Source of the DNA: Trichinella spiralis
Lineage: Eukaryota > Nematoda > Enoplea > Trichinellida > Trichinellidae
Direction: 5' to 3'
Length of the DNA: 64,000 bases
Assembly: GCA_000181795.3 (NCBI GenBank)
Contig: CM012954.1
Coordinates: 7,017,296 to 7,081,295, forward strand
Position numbers and translations under genes: made by a program. Each line of letters opens with the position of its first letter. The stretch's first letter is position 1. The notes beneath the pieces are model-generated. The model was not told the DNA's origin and made no database searches. It saw nothing but the letters and a program-made list of their open reading frames with translations. This document shows positions 13,924 to 26,700 of this stretch, one piece after another.

Positions 13924-16900
13924 ATGTCTACATTGGAAACAAATCGCAACGGTTATTATCCTTCATATGCCTCGGCTTGGCGTCCAGCTTATGGTGGCTC
14001 GAATCGTTTGTACAACAACAACAACAGCAGCGCACTTGCCACCACTACCACCACCACCACTACCACCGGCTCACAGTCACTTTACAACTATTGGAAAACA
14101 CCGTCGGCGTTGCTATCTCCGGGTGGCAGTAGTAGCAATTCGTCTTCCGGCTACGAGGGCGGCAGCGCTAGCGGCAACGGCAGCGTGAACGGCGGCTGCC
14201 TGTGGTCGACCACAGCGTCGTGCCCCTCCCGAGCGGTACAATTTCCGCTCGGCTCGACCGCGCCACACCCGTTCGCGTCGGTACCGGGCTGTCAGGACTG
14301 TGTGCCGATATCGTTGTGCTCTTTTTCGCCCTGCGCCGACGGCGTCATCCCACTCCCGCGGCAACTGCACGACCAAATCGGTGGCTGTCTGCTGGACTGT
14401 CGAAAAGAAATGGAACACAACGCCAACGACTCGGGTAAGTGTTTTTCTTTTTTTTGGTTTCGATTTTTTCTACCGTAAGCAGACAACAAACAAACAAACA
14501 AACAACCACATCCAAATTGAATCCATTGTTGAATGAAATTGCAACTGATGTTATTTTTATTTTATTTCACGACGAAAGAAAAATCGCTTTCTGAATTCGC
14601 TTTCTTCATTCCCCTCCCCCTTTCCCCATTCCATCATCGCTGTTCCATTTATCACCGCAACGTTAGCAGTTTCCTGAGCACGCCGAGAAACAAATTTGCA
14701 TATTAGAACGACTATTGCGAATTAACTTTCTTCTTGTCTGTTCAGTGTTCATTCAATATTTGCTACACGGGAAGATGCTGTTCTCATTAATCATCATCAC
14801 AATCTCAGTAGTGCGATTCATAAGTATGAGGAATATATTCATTCATTCATTCATTCCAAGTGTCGTCTGTTTTCATTTAACAATCTCTTCATAACCCGTC
14901 GCACATCCAGCCAGCGAGCGCGACTCTCGTATTTTGAAAAGGAAAAAATTATTTTACCTATGCTAAACAACACGCGCTATTATCGCACAACTTTTCCCCA
15001 ACCATATTTTCATTTTTCTTCTTTTGCTCACAATTCTAGTTATCCAAGTAAGCAAGGGAACAAACACAACACCACTTGCACTTTCCTTACCCCCGTAGTC
15101 GCTAGCATTTCAATCCCATCATTATTTGTACGTGTATACGTGCCAAAGTAAACAATCAACAGGTAAAAGCTTAGCTCATATGAGGAAGAGAAATTATTAT
15201 TATTATTATCATTATTACAAACTTGTTATTGACTTTGTGCGCCAATTTTGCAACGAACAGAACCCCCGCGGGTGTTTGAACAGTGCTACTAAAACTCATC
15301 CCTATGAGAAAATATGAAATTTGCATGCATCTGCATGATAATTTTTTTGGTCTTCGAAAGGGTGAAAATTGAATACGAGAAAAAAAATATACTGGTTAAA
15401 GTTGGCTGTTGAATGACTAGACATATATACATAGGAAGGATAAAGAGAATAGAATTCATTATTGATGAAAAAAATGAGTGACATAGCAACAACAGTTGTT
15501 TTCATCATTGCAGGATACTTGTCGAAACTGTTTTCCCGAACTCCCGTTAGCAAATTAGCGGTAATATTGCTGCGCCATTTGTCCCTGTTGAAGATTGATT
15601 CTGAGCCTGCGAAACGCATCTACTTGGAACATTTATACAGGGTAAGTTTGTTTGAAAATAAATTTCTCTTCAAAACTGATAAAATCGTTCGTTGAACATG
15701 AATACCGCATGTTGATATGTTTTGCAGATTATTCGTGCAACTGTGGATAATGAATTTCATAAAGATGCATGCATGCAGTTGATTCTGCATTTTATCATAC
15801 ACCCAGCTATACGGGACGACGAACGCTTAGCACTGAAAGGTAAGCGGCTCGATTCTGACTGAAGAAAACCTATATGGCATTTTTTTTCTTTCTGTTTTTG
15901 ACATTGCTTTTTCTTTAAGAAGCAGCGAAGCAAGTATTCGACGGTACCTTTGACGGAATATCTCCAAATGACAATTTCAATAGAATGCCTTTTTTGTCTC
16001 AAGGCTTGTTCGCTGAAGAATCACAAGTATCAGATTTTGTGAACCACGGCGACTGGTTGAACAACAACAGCAACAACAACAACAGTGTTCATGATGATTT
16101 GTTACCATCGTCAGTTTTAGAGGAATCCCAATTGCGCAATAGATGCTCGTCACGTTACGAATCTGAGGGACAAGGTAAATGGTCACAAGACTATAGTTCC
16201 CTTTCTACATTATCGTCGACATGTCTCAATCCAATTTCAACATTCGAATCACCAGTGCAAACCGCGGCAGCAGCACCGCCCCCGTCATACACATCATCAC
16301 CTCAATGTCAGAATCGTTGTTTGCTAACACCGCAAAATCATCATATCAACAATTTTTTCAACAACGATTTCACTGCCAATATGGTGGGAATTGATAAACC
16401 AAATGTGGTGAACAAGAAATCATCATTTTCATCCAATTCCTCTTATAACACGGATGGGAGTGGCAATTACCACTGTCGACCAGGACCTTCAGGTTATATG
16501 AACATGAAAGGCGACACTGGAGATGTGTTCACTTTGATGAATAACTTTGACTCGAGGTAAAAAACGGCATAATTTGTTGATTTCGTTTGTCAAATAAAGC
16601 TTAATTTTTCTTTCTTTTCACCGAAAATATTTCTTCTCTTTATCGATTATTGCAGATATCTGTCAGATGTGTACAATTATCGACGAAGCAACAGTCCAGC
16701 AGCAACCAAGATGAATTTTGCAAATGCAGCGAGTTTCGAACCTGCCGAGGAAGCAATGAGAGGTAGGGCATTTTGGCAATGTTTTACGCCATGATTAATG
16801 GATCATTGATCGTATCTATCTCTTTTTCATCCTTCAAGATGTACCTCAATGGCTGAAAATGCTCCGTCTACACAAGTACACTCCGTTGTTTTCAAAAATC

Positions 16901-18529
16901 ACCTACGACCACATGATGAGTTTCACTGAAGAAAAGTTAGAACTTCTGGTAAAATTGTTTTTGTTTTTTAAAATTTTTTTCCCAACAAAAATTTCCACTT
17001 TTCTTCAATCTCAAGGGAGTTACGAAAGGTGCGCGGAAGAAAATCGTGTTGAGCATTGATAAACTGAAACAACGAGCCAAAACACTGAAACAGTTGGAAA
17101 AGGAGGTAGAAATATGATTGATAATCATGATATTCTAGAACTACTGAACGAGTTTATCATATGTTGTGTTTGTTGTTCAGGGATTTTACCAGTCGGGAAG
17201 CCTGAGAGCCACTTTGAACGAACTGAAATGCATCTGCATGTCTCCAATTCGCTGCTACCATCCTCCCAACGACGGTGGGACTGAATTCGATCAAGTAAGA
17301 CAATATACAAATAGAATATTCAGAAAATGATTGATTATTCATGTTTTCAGGAAAAAATTGAAGGCTTCCACTCACTGCCCGATGAAATAGATGACGATAA
17401 TATCCCGGCTCATTTCACTCGAATTTTAGGAAAGAGTCAGTGAAATATATATTATTATATATATTCTTGTTAACTATTGTTTTCAAAAAATTATTTTCAG
17501 TCTGTACGCAACTGTTGGTCACATCCGAAATTGAAGAAGACTGCGTTCAAATTTGTACGGAAATATTAGAGAAGTGCACCAATCATCCAGCGTTCACAGA
17601 AGCACAGAAGAAAAGATTGTCCAACTGCCGACATGAATTACGCAAAATTCTGTACATTTCCAAAGCGACGATGGCGAACGACAGAATGCGCGGCAGTATC
17701 CCTAATAATAATAACCGAGAACGAAGACAACACGCCCAGAGAAAATTCTCATTGCAGGCCATTCAGCAGTACAATAACAACAACGGAAACGGTCGAAATG
17801 TAATTTTAAATTTGCATATTTTATAATCGAATTTCCTATGAATTGTTATGTACGTGGAAATTTATATTGTGCAGAAAGACTTGGCATCGAAGTCGAACGT
17901 CAAACGTAGCACGAAAAATAAGCGCTCAAACAGACCAGTCGACGGACAACGATTCAACAGCAGACTTCCTCCAGTCAAGGTGGAATGTGCCCGTGTCGCG
18001 GAAGCTCAAAAACCGCTTACGATCTCTTGCAGCAATTACAACAATTATGCACGTCCCACTGCTCAAACTACTGCAACGCAGTCGACAAACGTGTTTCAAA
18101 TGCAGCCAGCTAATCCGATAAATCATCATCATTCCATTTCCAACTATGCAACAAACGTGAACCCGATGTTCTCTACAACCACCACAACAGTTCCTCAACA
18201 AACAGTATCATCAATTACGGATGAAAAAAATTCCTTCATCTTTGCCAGTATGCAGTATCGATTCGTAGAAAAGAAAAAACAAATCAAAAATCATTTTCCT
18301 ATTTGTTTGTTTTCCAGGTGATCATCAGCTTTCATCGTGGAATAGTTGCGCTTCCAATTTCGACAATACAACAAAGCGCAATATTGGATTGTCGGATAAC
18401 GGCTGTGTCAATCAGGGTTGTCGTTACTCAACTTGCAAAACTTCAAGTTGGGATCATCCGATCAATTTTAGCTCAGGTTTGGATCAACTGTGTCGCAGCA
18501 TGACAGAAGCAGCTCTGGAAGGTAGTTAG
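13924..18529 (+). CDS. SAMD4: Smaug/SAMD4-type SAM-domain RNA-binding translational repressor
   Basis: Smaug-family proteins bind stem-loops in target mRNAs through a SAM domain and recruit deadenylation and translational-repression factors in the cytoplasm. Thirteen exons keep frame: 13924-14434, 14746-14823, 15514-15641, 15728-15839, 15920-16556, 16656-16762, 16839-16948, 17016-17105, 17181-17294, 17351-17435, 17501-17799, 17875-18247, 18318-18529, giving 951 residues. The N-terminus is rich in Asn, Thr, Ser and Gly. Exons 3-4 match the helical N-terminal Smaug region (ending 'IHPA...DDE'). Exons 7-8 (about residues 525-590) are the SAM domain: 'VPQWLK', 'LRLHKY', then 'VTKGARKKI'. Exons 9-11 resemble the following helical (PHAT-like) region. 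The frame stays open from the acceptor at 13842, so coding upstream exons are possible. Exon 2 (78 bases) is symmetrical and could be skipped; it is the least certain. Confidence 0.9.
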
Positions 18530-18834
18530 TCATTCAAGCTATTCTCCCACCTGTGTATAGTTTTTCTCAAATTATAGATTCTGCTCAATAATATATCGCG
18601 CCTTTCCTTCTTTATAAACAACTATGTATTCAACTGTATGCATTCATGATGATGGTTCAATTGAGATGAAATGCTGCACAAAACAAAACAAAACAAGGAA
18701 CAAGAAGCTCTCTTCTGTGCAACTTGTTTTTTTCTTTTTTCTCTTCTTGATCATCTATTTATTTATCCATCTGTATGTCGGTCTGTCTGTCATTTTTCTG
18801 CATATCCACATTTTCCATATTTTTCCAACGTAGT

Positions 18835-18979
18835 TGCTCGCAATATCAGTCGGCGAGTGTGCTGCGTTGAAGCACAGCAATTCAAGTGGGACAGTCACGA
18901 GTTTGCTCTCGCTGTTGTACATCGGTGCACTGCAAACTGTGGAGTATTGCGTGCCAAAAGTTGTACAGAATTAATTTGA
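18835..18979 (+). other. Possible alternative last exon of the Smaug-like gene
   Basis: A 3' splice-like site (TTTTTCCAACGTAG) ends at 18834. Splicing it to a donor inside the last exon at 18520 (GAAG|GTAGTT) continues the reading frame for 47 more residues to a stop at 18977-18979. A second frame is also open over the same stretch, so the coding case is weak. Confidence 0.25.
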
Positions 18980-19679
18980 TTATTAGCTTATTTTTCTTTC
19001 TCTTTGTTAAGTCGAAATTTCACAAAACAACATTCAACATGTCGGTTGTTGTCCATGCATCGTGTTTGCTTTCTTTCATGATATATACACATATCTCTGG
19101 ATAAAAATACTGCCTGCCCTTCATGATGTGAAACCTACTGATTGATTGTGACATCTTGGTGGTACTTTGTCCGTGTACTTTTTTGTTTTTGCGTCCATAT
19201 TCACCACCAACGGCATGGAATTTATATGTATATATATATGTTGAATTTATTTCTGTTTTCTGTGACTGCAGTCAACGATGCTTATCTTTATTGCATATAT
19301 AGTTGAAGTATTGGGCAGAAAGAGAGAAGTGATGCAGTACTTTCAACAAATTCAACATGGATACACGACAATTATTAATTCAGAGCGATCCTGTTATTTA
19401 GTTAGTCTTCGATTCACATAGTGTGTAGTAAGTATTTGGTGAATGGAAAATGGAATAGATATTTTTTGCTTCCTTTGCTACGAACAATTGCTCAAAATGT
19501 ACAATATATACAATGTTATTATTATTCTGCACGACGTGTGGTTGGCATATTGAAGAAATTCAATGGCTTCCGTACATACTAAAGCTGTCAACACACGGTA
19601 TGGCGTTGCTATTGATTTCACATTCTTTTTATACCACTTTTGTGTATACACATAATCAATCACTCCTTCATTCATGTAC

Positions 19680-19680
<1 letters not shown>

Positions 19681-19719
<39 letters not shown>

Positions 19720-19725
19720 ATATAT
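19681..19725. repeat. Compound (TA)n-(TG)n microsatellite
   Basis: About eight TA units run straight into about eleven TG units, then TA again. Confidence 0.85.
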
Positions 19726-22700
19726 TTTTCTTTCACTTTTATTCTTCCATTTACTCCACCGAAACGTTCATTCGCACATGTATGTATTATTTATTGCATA
19801 GTTAGCTTTTGCTGTTTTGTTCCAGCACATTCCAGTTTTAACTCGCACCTTTCTACGACACTATTGGCATGAAGAAGCCATTTGAAGTGTATTTAAATGT
19901 TGAAGATGTTCTGTCGAATATTGTTCTTTTTTCCATTCGTTTCTTTTTGTGATTCACTGGAAAGCAGTCAAAGCTGTGAAGTGACGAACCATCGATGTTG
20001 ATAATGTATATGTATATATATATATGTATTATGTATACGTATGTTTCTTTTTCTTCAATATTGTTCAGGCCGAATCTTTCGACACCCAGACCCTATTTTT
20101 GTCTTGTTGAAGTTTGTTCCGGAAAATTTATATTATATTATACTACTCAGTGTGCAACAAGCGCAAAAACTGCCCGTTCGTTTTTGTTTCTCACGACACA
20201 CAAATTTTGAGTATGTTTGTTACTCGATTTTTATTGGCATTTTGTCTGGGTTAAGCTTTCATTTTTCTTTTCAATTATTGCATATTATGGTCTGAGTTTA
20301 ACGGTGCAAAACTTGCATGCCTCAAGTAATAAACATTTGAAAACAGAAAAATTATTCATTTCCAACGTTGAACCAATTCTACCTACTTAATACCTTTCAC
20401 ACTTTACAGCTTTTTGTTTTGAGCGGCAATACTCAACATTTAACTTGCCCACAAGTCAACATGAATTATGATCATAACTACTAACACTGACAACATGTTC
20501 AACAGAGCACTAACTAAAATAATACACGAACAGACAACTAACCGGCCTGCCTCAGAGAGTTAATTTTACAAGTTGAGCATGTTATGTTGGAGATAGTGTC
20601 AACAAGAGAAGAGAAGAGAAGAAACAAACACATTTTTTTGACCACAACAAGATGAAGAAAAAATAATAATATGCACACCACATAAATTTGAAACAAAAAT
20701 GAAAAATTCCCTTACCTGGAGAAAGAATTATATTGTATTGTTGTAGTTGATTGTTGTTCGTCGGCATGGCTGACTTCTTTTCCGTTGGGTAAACTTTGTC
20801 AGATGTGATTCTCTAACGATAATACTGACATATATAATAAGCATAGTTCATTTTGGTTCATCAAAAATGCCATGTTTCTTTATTCCTAAACAAACAAATA
20901 AAATACTGTGAACAATTTATTTTAAAAATAGAAAAAACAATCATCATTTCACAATATTAACTGATGAGAGTTTTTTATAATGAGAAAAAATTTTTCAAAA
21001 TGCAACAACTGTTCAATGTGCGTGCTACTTACCGCTTGCTGTTGCTGATGATGATGGTGATCATTTGTCACCAATGTGATATTTATTATTATTTGCCCAG
21101 AGAAATGTGAAATAACAACAACACAGCGATTAAAATTAACTGTTGATATTGAAATTGTCTGTTTAATAATGAAATTATGCGAAAACGAAAAAGCATTATA
21201 TATATATCAAAAACAGAATACAATTGACCACCGACCGCATCGTCTTCAAATTAGAAATTGAACAACACTGAGAAAAATTGATTTGGATCAATTCTAAGCA
21301 GGCTACTACTAACTGAGGAGGTCACATACGAGTCATAAGAAATCAATCAAAAAACAACTCTTTGAAAGTTAACATTTCTTAATTAGCCTGTCAAGAAGGT
21401 GAAACTTAATATGAATGAGCAAGAATGGCAAAATATTTCATGCACTACTCTGTTGCTTCTTATCGCTTCTAATGCGTATGCAAAATAATAACTTAAAGCA
21501 TTTCAATCACTGAAAAAAAAGTTCAAATAATAATCAACCTAAACCAATTTATGAAATGATAAATTGCTAATATCATCATCACAACCACTATCAATTGACT
21601 GGAAAAATGCAAATTTTACAGTCACAAATAAAGAAAAATGACAAAGATAAAAACATAAAATTACCAGATCAAAAATACTAAAATGAAACATCGAAGCAAA
21701 AACAAGTGATGCTGCAGCAAAAATTATAAAATAAGAAATGATATATGTAAAACAGAAATAAAGTACAATTTTACATAGATATTCAAAAAAGTTGCGGAAA
21801 AGACAACTGCCATGAACATCACCAAAGCCTGTTTGTTAGTGAATAATAAATACTACAAACATTACAAATTTAACTCGAAAACTTTTACTGAAAAAAGAAA
21901 AAGAAAAAATATTAAAAATTAAAAGCTAATTAGTTAAAACTATGCCCAGGGCACGTAGTTTTGCCACAACAGTGGAGCAGTGGAATTTCATCTGGACAAG
22001 TGAAAGTGAAAAATTATTCATCGAGTAAAAATGGAAATTTAACAATAATATTTTTTTACACAAATTAAACATATAAAAAAGTTGAAATGAACATTTGAAA
22101 AAATCAAACACTCACAAGTTTCAAGAAATTTCACTTCATCAAGAGAACGCATGATCATCGACCGCACCGTGAACTGTGGGTTTTCCATTTACGGAATGAT
22201 GATCTGGTTCCCGCTCAGAGTACCGTAGATGGTTACTTGAAAATCAGAAGATCGAATTTCAAATTTCAAAAATATCGAATGATGCACCAAAAAATACTGA
22301 TGCCCAAAAAAATTAATCAAATAATCTTACAAAGTACAAAAAGCATATTCTTTGCAATGATTAGACCGTGTTATTTGCTGAATAATAAAAATTTTTCCAA
22401 TTGTTTACAAAAATTGTTTAGAATTTTAACTGAAGAATTTGGAATTTTCAAAATTGCATCCGTGGACAAGAACTGAAAGCATTTCTGTTTTGGAACAAAA
22501 TTTTTCTGCTTATCTGGCAAACTGAATGATGGCTATGCGTTCTGCAAGTTTCAACGCAATTGCTGTTGCCCTGCCAGCATTATCAAAAGACTGAAAATTA
22601 TGTTTGATAAAAAAAAAGTCGAATAATCTTCAAAAATGATTCTTTCAAGGTGATGCAACTATTTTTGTGACAACATGCATGAAGAAACTTTATGCATTTT

Positions 22701-23768
22701 TGTCTACTAATCATCCTGCTGCATCTTTCCTTGATACTATCATTACCCGTGAGATTAACTTTATGAAAAGATTTCTTTTGTGCTGTTATTTTACAAAAAT
22801 ATTAATTATTGAAAGAAAATTTCAAGTGAAAAACAATTTTCACAGCAAAATGCAATAGTTATTTGCTCGTATTGCATGTGGTGATTATGAAAATTTTGCC
22901 ATCATGGATAAATTGTTAAAAAAATTTTCTGTAGAATTCAAATTTTAATAGTTTCGAATAAGTGTGTCAGTCATTTGCAACATTTTGTCTCCTGTACTTT
23001 CAGCGTTCTTGTCTCTGTCACTTGCAGTAGGCCAGTGAAACCGGTTTTACGATTTTATTCACTTATTTTATTTGCATATTTGTACTCCGCGTTTCTGCCA
23101 TTATTTAACAACAGCCTCATTATACGAAATAATAACTGAACGTCCAAATAATTATATGGCTTTTGAAACATTTCACACTCGAACACACCTATAATCATTC
23201 GCTCTGCATTCTTCCTTGTTTGGAAACTTTCTCGACTGTTATGCATGCTAATAAACGATAATTTCATGCAAATTTTTATTAGCTTGGCAAATTTTGTCAA
23301 TTTGTATAGGGAGTAAAGTCTGAAAGAGACAATCAATTTGCATTGATCATGTGTGAATAGCTAACCGAGCTGTACAAAAACATAAATGTTGCCCGCGTTT
23401 TACAGTTTTGTCTTCCCAAATGCCTTCTGAACATTCATTCTAACAACGCTGATCCTACATATGAAATCAGGGAAGGAAGGCTGTCTTTCCAAAAGTGCAA
23501 TTTTATAATTTTTCACAAATCTGAGTAATAGTTTGAATCTTTTTTAAATTTAGTGGCTGCACTTTTGTACTCGTTTTGGCCCATCTGAAATTTTCTATAG
23601 AATATCATGTTAATTTTATTATAATTTTAATATATTTCAGAAAAATCCTAAAAATTCTTATATTAACATAATAAAAAAATTAGAATTTTTTGTAAAGTAA
23701 TATTACCTGCATTACCTACAGTATACCAACATTACCTTTTGCAAATAAATTGGTGCTTGTTGTTCGAC

Positions 23769-26700
23769 ATGAAGCGAAGGATTGTTTTGTTTCAAAAGGA
23801 CAATAATTTTTCTGCAAAACAACCGAAAACTTTAACTACAAATGAAGATTTCGATGGAAGAAAATTTTTGTCATTGTTAAGCAGGAGCAATGGATTGTCG
23901 TCGGCGTTGTCGTATTTTACCGACGCGTGCAATTTGTTCGACCAATTTCGTTCGGCAGTCGATCCCGTGGTCGAATTGTTCCAACATTCGTCTGCATGCG
24001 AAGAGCTGACCAATTGTTTGGAAAATGTTGACAAGCCAGTGATGATCAGCTTCTTGTTCGAAGTGTTCAAGTTGATTTTACAACGTATAGTGGAGTCGAC
24101 GTCGGAACTGTTGGACCGATATGGTAGTCGAGCGTTGGTGATGTTCCGTGCCATTTTGAACAATTCTCACAAGCTGTATGCCCAGTTGAAAAGTCCTGCT
24201 GCGCAACACGTCTGTCAAGTTATTCATCTGCTGAAAGCTGGCGTTCGACTCGGACCGGCGGCTGTTGAAGATTTGTTATGCAAATTTGATTTCAGTCGCA
24301 GTGCGGTAGTGGGCCTTTTTCGTGGAAAAATATTCCTATCAGAAATGGTAAGTTTTTTTATTGTTTTATTGGAACAGCAAGGTGCTGCAGTGAAACTGGC
24401 GAACGAGAAATTTGCTCTGAAACTCCTGCTGACTTCTTTGTCGAATGTTGACGATTTAGAACTGTTGGCTCAGGCGTTGGATACTGTTTGCGATTGTTTT
24501 GTAAATTCTGAAGAAATCAGCAAAGCGGAAAAGGTGAAATTGTTCGATTTGTCCACCACGAAAAAGCTTTGCCAACTTTTTGCACTTTTCGAAAACAATA
24601 CCACTGCTCAAGAGTTGCTCCAAGTATCTGTGGAAAAGTTTTTCAGCAGTTGTATAGTGCAGATGAGTGTTTTTGATCGAAAATATGGATTTGGTGAACA
24701 GATTTGCAACGTGACGTTGGCGACCATTTATCGTGGCACTTTGCCGTTCGTTTCGTCCAATTCGACCACCACAACTGCAGCGCGGAGAACGTTGATCCGA
24801 ATTATTCACGCGTGTCCAGATTTGATTCCGGTATGTTTGAATTTGAAAAATTGTTGTCCAACCAATCAGGCGGCGTTGGATTTGTTGGACGTTTGGCAGT
24901 GTATTTTTGAAGCTACGGCCGATTCACTTCCATCACTTTGTGCCTGTCTGACCGACGTCAACATTGTCTCCGAACTGGTGGTGCCGTCAGTGGCCATCCA
25001 GTGGCTGGTGAAGCGCTATTTGACCGACTCGAATGTCCATTTGACAATTTCCGCTTGCAATGTGCTGTTGAAATTGTTCAAACGAGTGGATATTGTTTTG
25101 AAAGATGAGAAAATGATTCAACAGTTGAAAAGTGTAGGAATTGAGGAAATTTTTCTCCGTCGTTTTCCCACTTTGGATGAACTGTTGAATTTGTTCACAA
25201 GAGCGTGTAATTGTCAATCAGATGCCGATGAATTTTTGCAAACCACCGTCGAGCTTGTTTGCAGTGCAGTTTGCTTGTACTCTCTGCTGCACGAGCATTT
25301 TCTGCTTTGCACAGATTTGATTCGAGTTTACGGCAAAATGGAAGCTTACATGAACACTGGTCAAAAATTACGATTGATCAACAAATTTGCGGACAGTTGT
25401 GTGAATGTAAAAGAACTGGCAAGACTTGGCAAAAGTGCACGGTCAGTTATGGGCAGTTTGTTGGAATGTTACGACGGTGCTGATGAGCGAGAACGAGAAC
25501 AATTGGACGACGCGTTTTGTTCACTTTGCAAGCTCCATCCGAATTTATCCGGTCGTTTGTTCGAAGTTCGACTCTGGTTGCACGTGCTGATGCATCGTCG
25601 TTACGGGGTCGAATTGAAGCGGTGGTTTGAAATTGTGATGCGGGATGTGTTCAACAATTTTTACGAACAATTCGAAACCATGCTGCAGCAGATTGGCGTG
25701 TTGTCGAATTTGGTCGAACTGGCCCAACTGCCTGACGACGAATTTGACCAACAACTGCAACAAGCTGAACGGCATCGTATTGAAAATAGCGTGATTTTGC
25801 ACGCCTGCATGCGCAGGTTGAGCTCGTTGAATTCGACTTGGAATGCGGCGATTGAGGGTGGAATTTGTGAAGCATTTCGAACTGTACTTTGGTCCCAGAG
25901 GGCCAGTTGGACCGATTGTTTGATCATTTTGAACAGCAGCGATTTCAGTATTGGCAAGCAGATTGTCGAAGAACATCGAGCGTTGTTTGCCGATGGGAAA
26001 TTGAACAGCAAAATTGATTTGTTGGAAGAGCTCGGATACAGTTTGAACGCCACACCCACTGAGAAAGTGAGAAAATGTCTATTGGGTCGAATCGACTGTC
26101 TACGTGGATACGATATTTGCCAATTTTTGCAATTGACGTATTTGTGGCGTTTGGCCGAACAGAGAAAATTCCCCTCCAGACAATTGTTGCTCGAATTGAT
26201 CGAGCGTGTGTTGTGCAGAACCAAGGAGAAGAAGTTTGTGGACTTTTTTTTCGACTTGGAACCAGTGCAAAAGCATCTGTACAGATATTTGTTCAAAAAG
26301 TTGCACTTCATTGCCGATTACATTCCACTGTCCGACTGTTTGCGAAAGTTGGAAGAACGTGATGCGGTGCAGTTGTTGCGCAGATTTTTGCAGACGAAGA
26401 CAAAACCACGTTTCTTCAATCAAAAGTTGGCGGCATTTGCAACTGTGAAATCTTTCCTGCAAACATCCGCTCTGTTGAACGTGTTGAACGAGCTCGATTT
26501 GAATTCGTCGATCAAGTCGAACACTGGAGGAGCTTACAGTGCCGTTTGGGTGGAACTGATCGAACGGCTAATGATCCAGGCCGAAGATGCATTTCGAATC
26601 GACGATTTGCCTTGTGCAGCCACGTTTGTTCGACTTCTCGATCGTCTGCTTCGTCGTCCTCGACGCTTGACCGAACCGATATGTTCGTTGTTGGCAAAGA

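Larger units (their letters stand above)
18530..23768. other. Non-coding interval between Smaug-like gene and URB1
   Basis: About 5.2 kb with no supported gene. It probably contains the 3' untranslated region of the Smaug-like gene and the promoter of URB1. A splice-like exon at 18835-18979 could be an alternative terminal exon. A (TA)n-(TG)n microsatellite lies at 19681-19725. The rest is AT-rich with short, unrelated open frames. Confidence 0.6.
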
